Shown here: positions 4,052 through 6,613 of the stretch, piece by piece
Layout of the letters: each line of letters opens with the position of its first letter
Position numbering within the stretch: the first letter of the stretch is position 1
Source: an uncultured Dorea sp.
GTDB taxonomy: Bacteria > Bacillota > Clostridia > Lachnospirales > Lachnospiraceae
DNA: 6,613 bases
Assembly: GCA_910584575.1 (NCBI GenBank)
Contig: CAJUBG010000042.1
Coordinates: 1-6,613, forward strand
Reading direction: 5' to 3'
Notes under the pieces: generated by a model
Told to the model about the DNA's origin: nothing
The model's input: the letters and a program-made list of their open reading frames with translations, nothing else
Databases searched by the model: none
Program-made: the position numbers and the translations under genes

Positions 4052-6481
4052 ATGTCGAAGATACCTTATAATCATAAAGCGATTGAGAAGAAATGGCGTG
4101 AGAATTGGGAGAAGAAGCCGGTCAATGTCAAGGTGGATGAGAACGGGAAGGAACGCCGGAAGTATTATTGTCTGGACATGTTCCCTTATCCGTCTGGGAA
4201 CGGGCTTCATGTCGGCCACTGGAGAGGGTATGTGATCTCTGATGTGTGGAGTAGATATAAGCTGCAGCAGGGCTACTATATCATCCATCCTATGGGGTGG
4301 GATGCGTTTGGGCTTCCGGCTGAGAACTATGCCATCAAGATGGGTGTGCATCCGGCAATCTCCACGGCAGAGAATGTGAAGAATATTAAGAAGCAGATTA
4401 ATGAGATTGCGGCGCTGTACGACTGGGACCGCGAGGTGAATACCACGGATCCGGAATTCTATAAGTGGACCCAGTGGATTTTTGTGAAGATGTTCAAGGA
4501 GGGGCTTGCCTATGAGAAGGAGTTTCCCATTAACTGGTGTCCGTCCTGTAAGACCGGACTTGCCAATGAAGAAGTAGTGAACGGGAAATGTGAGCGATGC
4601 GGGGCTGAGGTTACGAAGAAGAATCTCCGCCAGTGGATGCTGAAGATCACGGCCTATGCGGAACGGCTTCTCAATGACCTTAACAAGCTGGACTGGCCTG
4701 AGAAGGTTAAGAAGATGCAGTCAGACTGGATCGGCAAATCCTACGGTGCAGAGGTAGATTTCCCCATAGAGGGAAGGGACGAGAAGATTACGGTTTATAC
4801 CACAAGGCCGGATACTCTGTATGGCGCTACCTTCATGGTACTGGCGCCTGAGCATGAGCTGGCAAAGAGCCTGGCGACCAAGGAGACAAGGGAGGCTGTG
4901 GAGAAGTATATTTTCGAGGCGTCCATGAAGTCCAACGTAGACCGTATGCAGGATAAGGAAAAGACGGGTGTATTTACCGGAAGCTATGCCGTCAACCCAT
5001 TGAATGGCGAAAGGACGCCAATCTGGCTGTCTGATTACGTATTGGCTGACTATGGTACAGGGGCGATTATGTGCGTACCGGCCCATGATGAACGTGACTT
5101 TGATTTTGCGACCAAGTTTGGAATTCCCATTGTACAGGTCATTGCCAAGGATGGGAAAGAGATAGAGAATATGACCGAGGCTTACACCGAGGCAAGCGGA
5201 ACCATGATTAATTCCGGAGAATGGAACGGGATGGAGTCTGCGGTTCTTAAGAAAGAGGCTCCCCATATCATCGAGGAGAGGGGAATCGGGCGTGCCACCG
5301 TGAACTATAAGCTGCGCGACTGGGTGTTCTCCCGCCAGCGTTATTGGGGAGAGCCGATTCCGATTGTGCATTGTCCGGACTGCGGCAATGTGCCGGTACC
5401 GGAGGATGAATTGCCCTTACGTCTGCCGGAGGTAGAATCCTATGAGCCGACGGGAACAGGCGAGTCGCCTCTTGCCGGAATCGAGGAGTGGGTGAACTGC
5501 AAGTGTCCGGTCTGTGGAAAGGCAGCGAAGCGTGAGACGAATACCATGCCTCAGTGGGCAGGCTCATCCTGGTATTTCCTGCGGTATGTGGATAATCACA
5601 ATGATAAAGAATTGGTTTCCAGGGAGAAGGCAGACGCGCTGCTTCCTGTGGATATGTATATCGGCGGCGTAGAGCATGCGGTACTGCACCTTTTGTATTC
5701 CCGTTTCTACACCAAGTTTTTGTGTGATATCGGGGCCATTGATTTTGACGAGCCGTTCCAGAAGCTGTTCAATCAGGGAATGATTACAGGCAAGAACGGG
5801 ATTAAGATGAGTAAGTCCAAGGGTAACGTGGTTTCACCGGATGATTTGGTGCGGGATTACGGCTGTGATTCTCTGCGGATGTATGAGCTGTTCGTGGGGC
5901 CGCCGGAGTTGGATGCTGAATGGGATGACCGTGGGATTGACGGTGTGAATCGTTTCCTGAAGCGAGTTTGGAACCTTGTGATGGACAATAAGGACGGGGA
6001 AGTCAAGGCGTCCAAGGCTATGATTAAGGAACGTCACCGTCTGGTGTACGATATCACTAAGAGGCTGGAGAGCTTTAGCCTGAATACAGCGATTTCCGGT
6101 TTTATGGAGCATAACAATAACCTGATTGAGATTGCTAAGAAGGAGGGCGGCATTGACAAAGAGACACTGTCAACGATGGCTGTGCTGCTGTCTCCCTTTG
6201 CCCCCCATATCGCGGAGGAGATTTGGGAGCAGTTAGGGCATGAGGGAAGCGTGTTTGCTGCGGGATGGCCTTCCTATGATGAAGAAATGATGAAGGATGA
6301 CGAGATTGAAGTGCCTGTGCAGATTAACGGTAAGACCAGAGCCGTGATTTCTGTGGCAGCGGATATCTCAAAAGAAGATGCGATTGCGGCGGGTAAGGCG
6401 GCAGTAGCGGATAAACTGACGGGGACGGTTGTGAAAGAAATCTACGTTCCGAAGAAGATTATTAATATTGTGCAGAAGTAG
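4052..6481 (+). CDS. leuS: Leucyl-tRNA synthetase (LeuRS)
   Basis: A complete class I synthetase that charges tRNA-Leu with leucine using ATP, in the cytosol. It is 809 residues from the preferred start at 4052 (812 from ATG 4043), a normal bacterial LeuRS length. In 809-residue numbering: the HIGH-type motif HVGH at 53-56 in PYPSGNGLHVGH; a zinc-ribbon-like pair CPSC (163-166) and CERC (180-183); the CP1 editing domain with the threonine-rich TTRPDTLYG from 250 and GTGAIMCVPAHDERD from 335; a second cysteine cluster CPDC (441-444) and CKCPVC (483-488); KMSKS at 585-589; then the anticodon-binding helical domain and a C-terminal domain ending VQINGKTRAVISV to KIINIVQK. Catalytic and editing motifs are intact. 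It is a monocistronic unit with its own promoter and terminator. Confidence 0.98.
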   Translation: MSKIPYNHKAIEKKWRENWEKKPVNVKVDENGKERRKYYCLDMFPYPSGNGLHVGHWRGYVISDVWSRYKLQQGYYIIHPMGWDAFGLPAENYAIKMGVHPAISTAENVKNIKKQINEIAALYDWDREVNTTDPEFYKWTQWIFVKMFKEGLAYEKEFPINWCPSCKTGLANEEVVNGKCERCGAEVTKKNLRQWMLKITAYAERLLNDLNKLDWPEKVKKMQSDWIGKSYGAEVDFPIEGRDEKITVYTTRPDTLYGATFMVLAPEHELAKSLATKETREAVEKYIFEASMKSNVDRMQDKEKTGVFTGSYAVNPLNGERTPIWLSDYVLADYGTGAIMCVPAHDERDFDFATKFGIPIVQVIAKDGKEIENMTEAYTEASGTMINSGEWNGMESAVLKKEAPHIIEERGIGRATVNYKLRDWVFSRQRYWGEPIPIVHCPDCGNVPVPEDELPLRLPEVESYEPTGTGESPLAGIEEWVNCKCPVCGKAAKRETNTMPQWAGSSWYFLRYVDNHNDKELVSREKADALLPVDMYIGGVEHAVLHLLYSRFYTKFLCDIGAIDFDEPFQKLFNQGMITGKNGIKMSKSKGNVVSPDDLVRDYGCDSLRMYELFVGPPELDAEWDDRGIDGVNRFLKRVWNLVMDNKDGEVKASKAMIKERHRLVYDITKRLESFSLNTAISGFMEHNNNLIEIAKKEGGIDKETLSTMAVLLSPFAPHIAEEIWEQLGHEGSVFAAGWPSYDEEMMKDDEIEVPVQINGKTRAVISVAADISKEDAIAAGKAAVADKLTGTVVKEIYVPKKIINIVQK

Positions 6482-6544
6482 TTTGAGAGAAAATCTTATA
6501 ACAGAATATAGGGCTTGAAGATATTTCAAGGTGCAATGAGAAAT
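6482..6544. other. Short region between leuS stop and its terminator
   Basis: No gene is visible. A small perfect inverted repeat, CTTGAA (6514-6519) / TTCAAG (6525-6530), with a 5-base loop lies 15 bases before the terminator stem. It could form a short 3'UTR hairpin but has no T-tract of its own. Confidence 0.4.
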
Positions 6545-6580
6545 GGCGTGGATAGTGCAAACATTATCTGCGCCTTTTTT
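6545..6580 (+). terminator. leuS intrinsic terminator
   Basis: The arms GGCGTGGATAGT (6545-6556) and ATTATCTGCGCC (6563-6574) form a 12-bp stem with three G-U wobbles and a 6-base loop GCAAAC, followed at once by six T (6575-6580). This is a classic rho-independent terminator 64 bases after the leuS stop. The remaining 33 bases to the window edge show nothing I can assign. Confidence 0.9.
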
Positions 6581-6613
6581 GAAGTAAATACTGTAAGCTG
6601 TTATACCTTAATG

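Noticed and set aside
4721..5371. Long minus-strand open frame inside leuS
   Set aside because: It is a shadow of the leuS codon pattern; the leuS motifs prove the plus-strand frame is the real one.

Overview
This 6.6 kb window looks like a chromosomal segment of a Gram-positive anaerobe of the Clostridia, most likely Lachnospiraceae. The signs are strong AGGAGG-type ribosome binding sites, TTGACA/TATAAT-like promoters with 17-18 bp spacers, moderate GC with AT-rich intergenic stretches, and small hypothetical proteins that I recognise from that group. The taxonomic call rests on sequence recognition, not on a search.

Layout. (1) Positions 2-925 (+) are the 3' end of a gene that enters from the left edge. 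It encodes a 307-residue soluble C-terminal region that resembles, from memory, the tail of large clostridial membrane proteins, and a hairpin follows it. (2) On the minus strand from about 2291 down to 972 lies a two-gene unit with its own promoter. It holds an Rpn-family PD-(D/E)XK nuclease (1309-2217) and an overlapping 114-residue conserved protein of unknown function (972-1316). Inside the nuclease gene, a textbook Shine-Dalgarno precedes an in-frame ATG. This predicts a separately translated 71-residue C-terminal protein, as in the RpnL/RpnS gene-within-gene toxin-antitoxin phage-defence systems, and the expected four-residue tandem repeat is present. (3) 2531-3358 (+) is a two-domain acyltransferase-like protein (NAT_N/GNAT_C type, from recognition) behind a strong promoter. 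That promoter's -10 box overlaps an upstream ATG, which fixes the start at 2531. (4) 3433-3855 (-) is a small P-loop ATP-binding protein. (5) 4052-6481 (+) is leuS, leucyl-tRNA synthetase, complete, with a strong promoter and a clear terminator.

How the parts relate. The genes are mostly single transcription units, each with its own promoter and terminator, in alternating orientation. The rpn unit and the acyltransferase gene are divergent, as are the P-loop gene and leuS. The acyltransferase and P-loop genes converge on one strong hairpin. The only multi-gene unit is rpn plus the 114-residue gene, which overlap by 8 nt. It looks like a compact defence or conflict module sitting among housekeeping-type genes. 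leuS has a very short leader with no room for a T-box.
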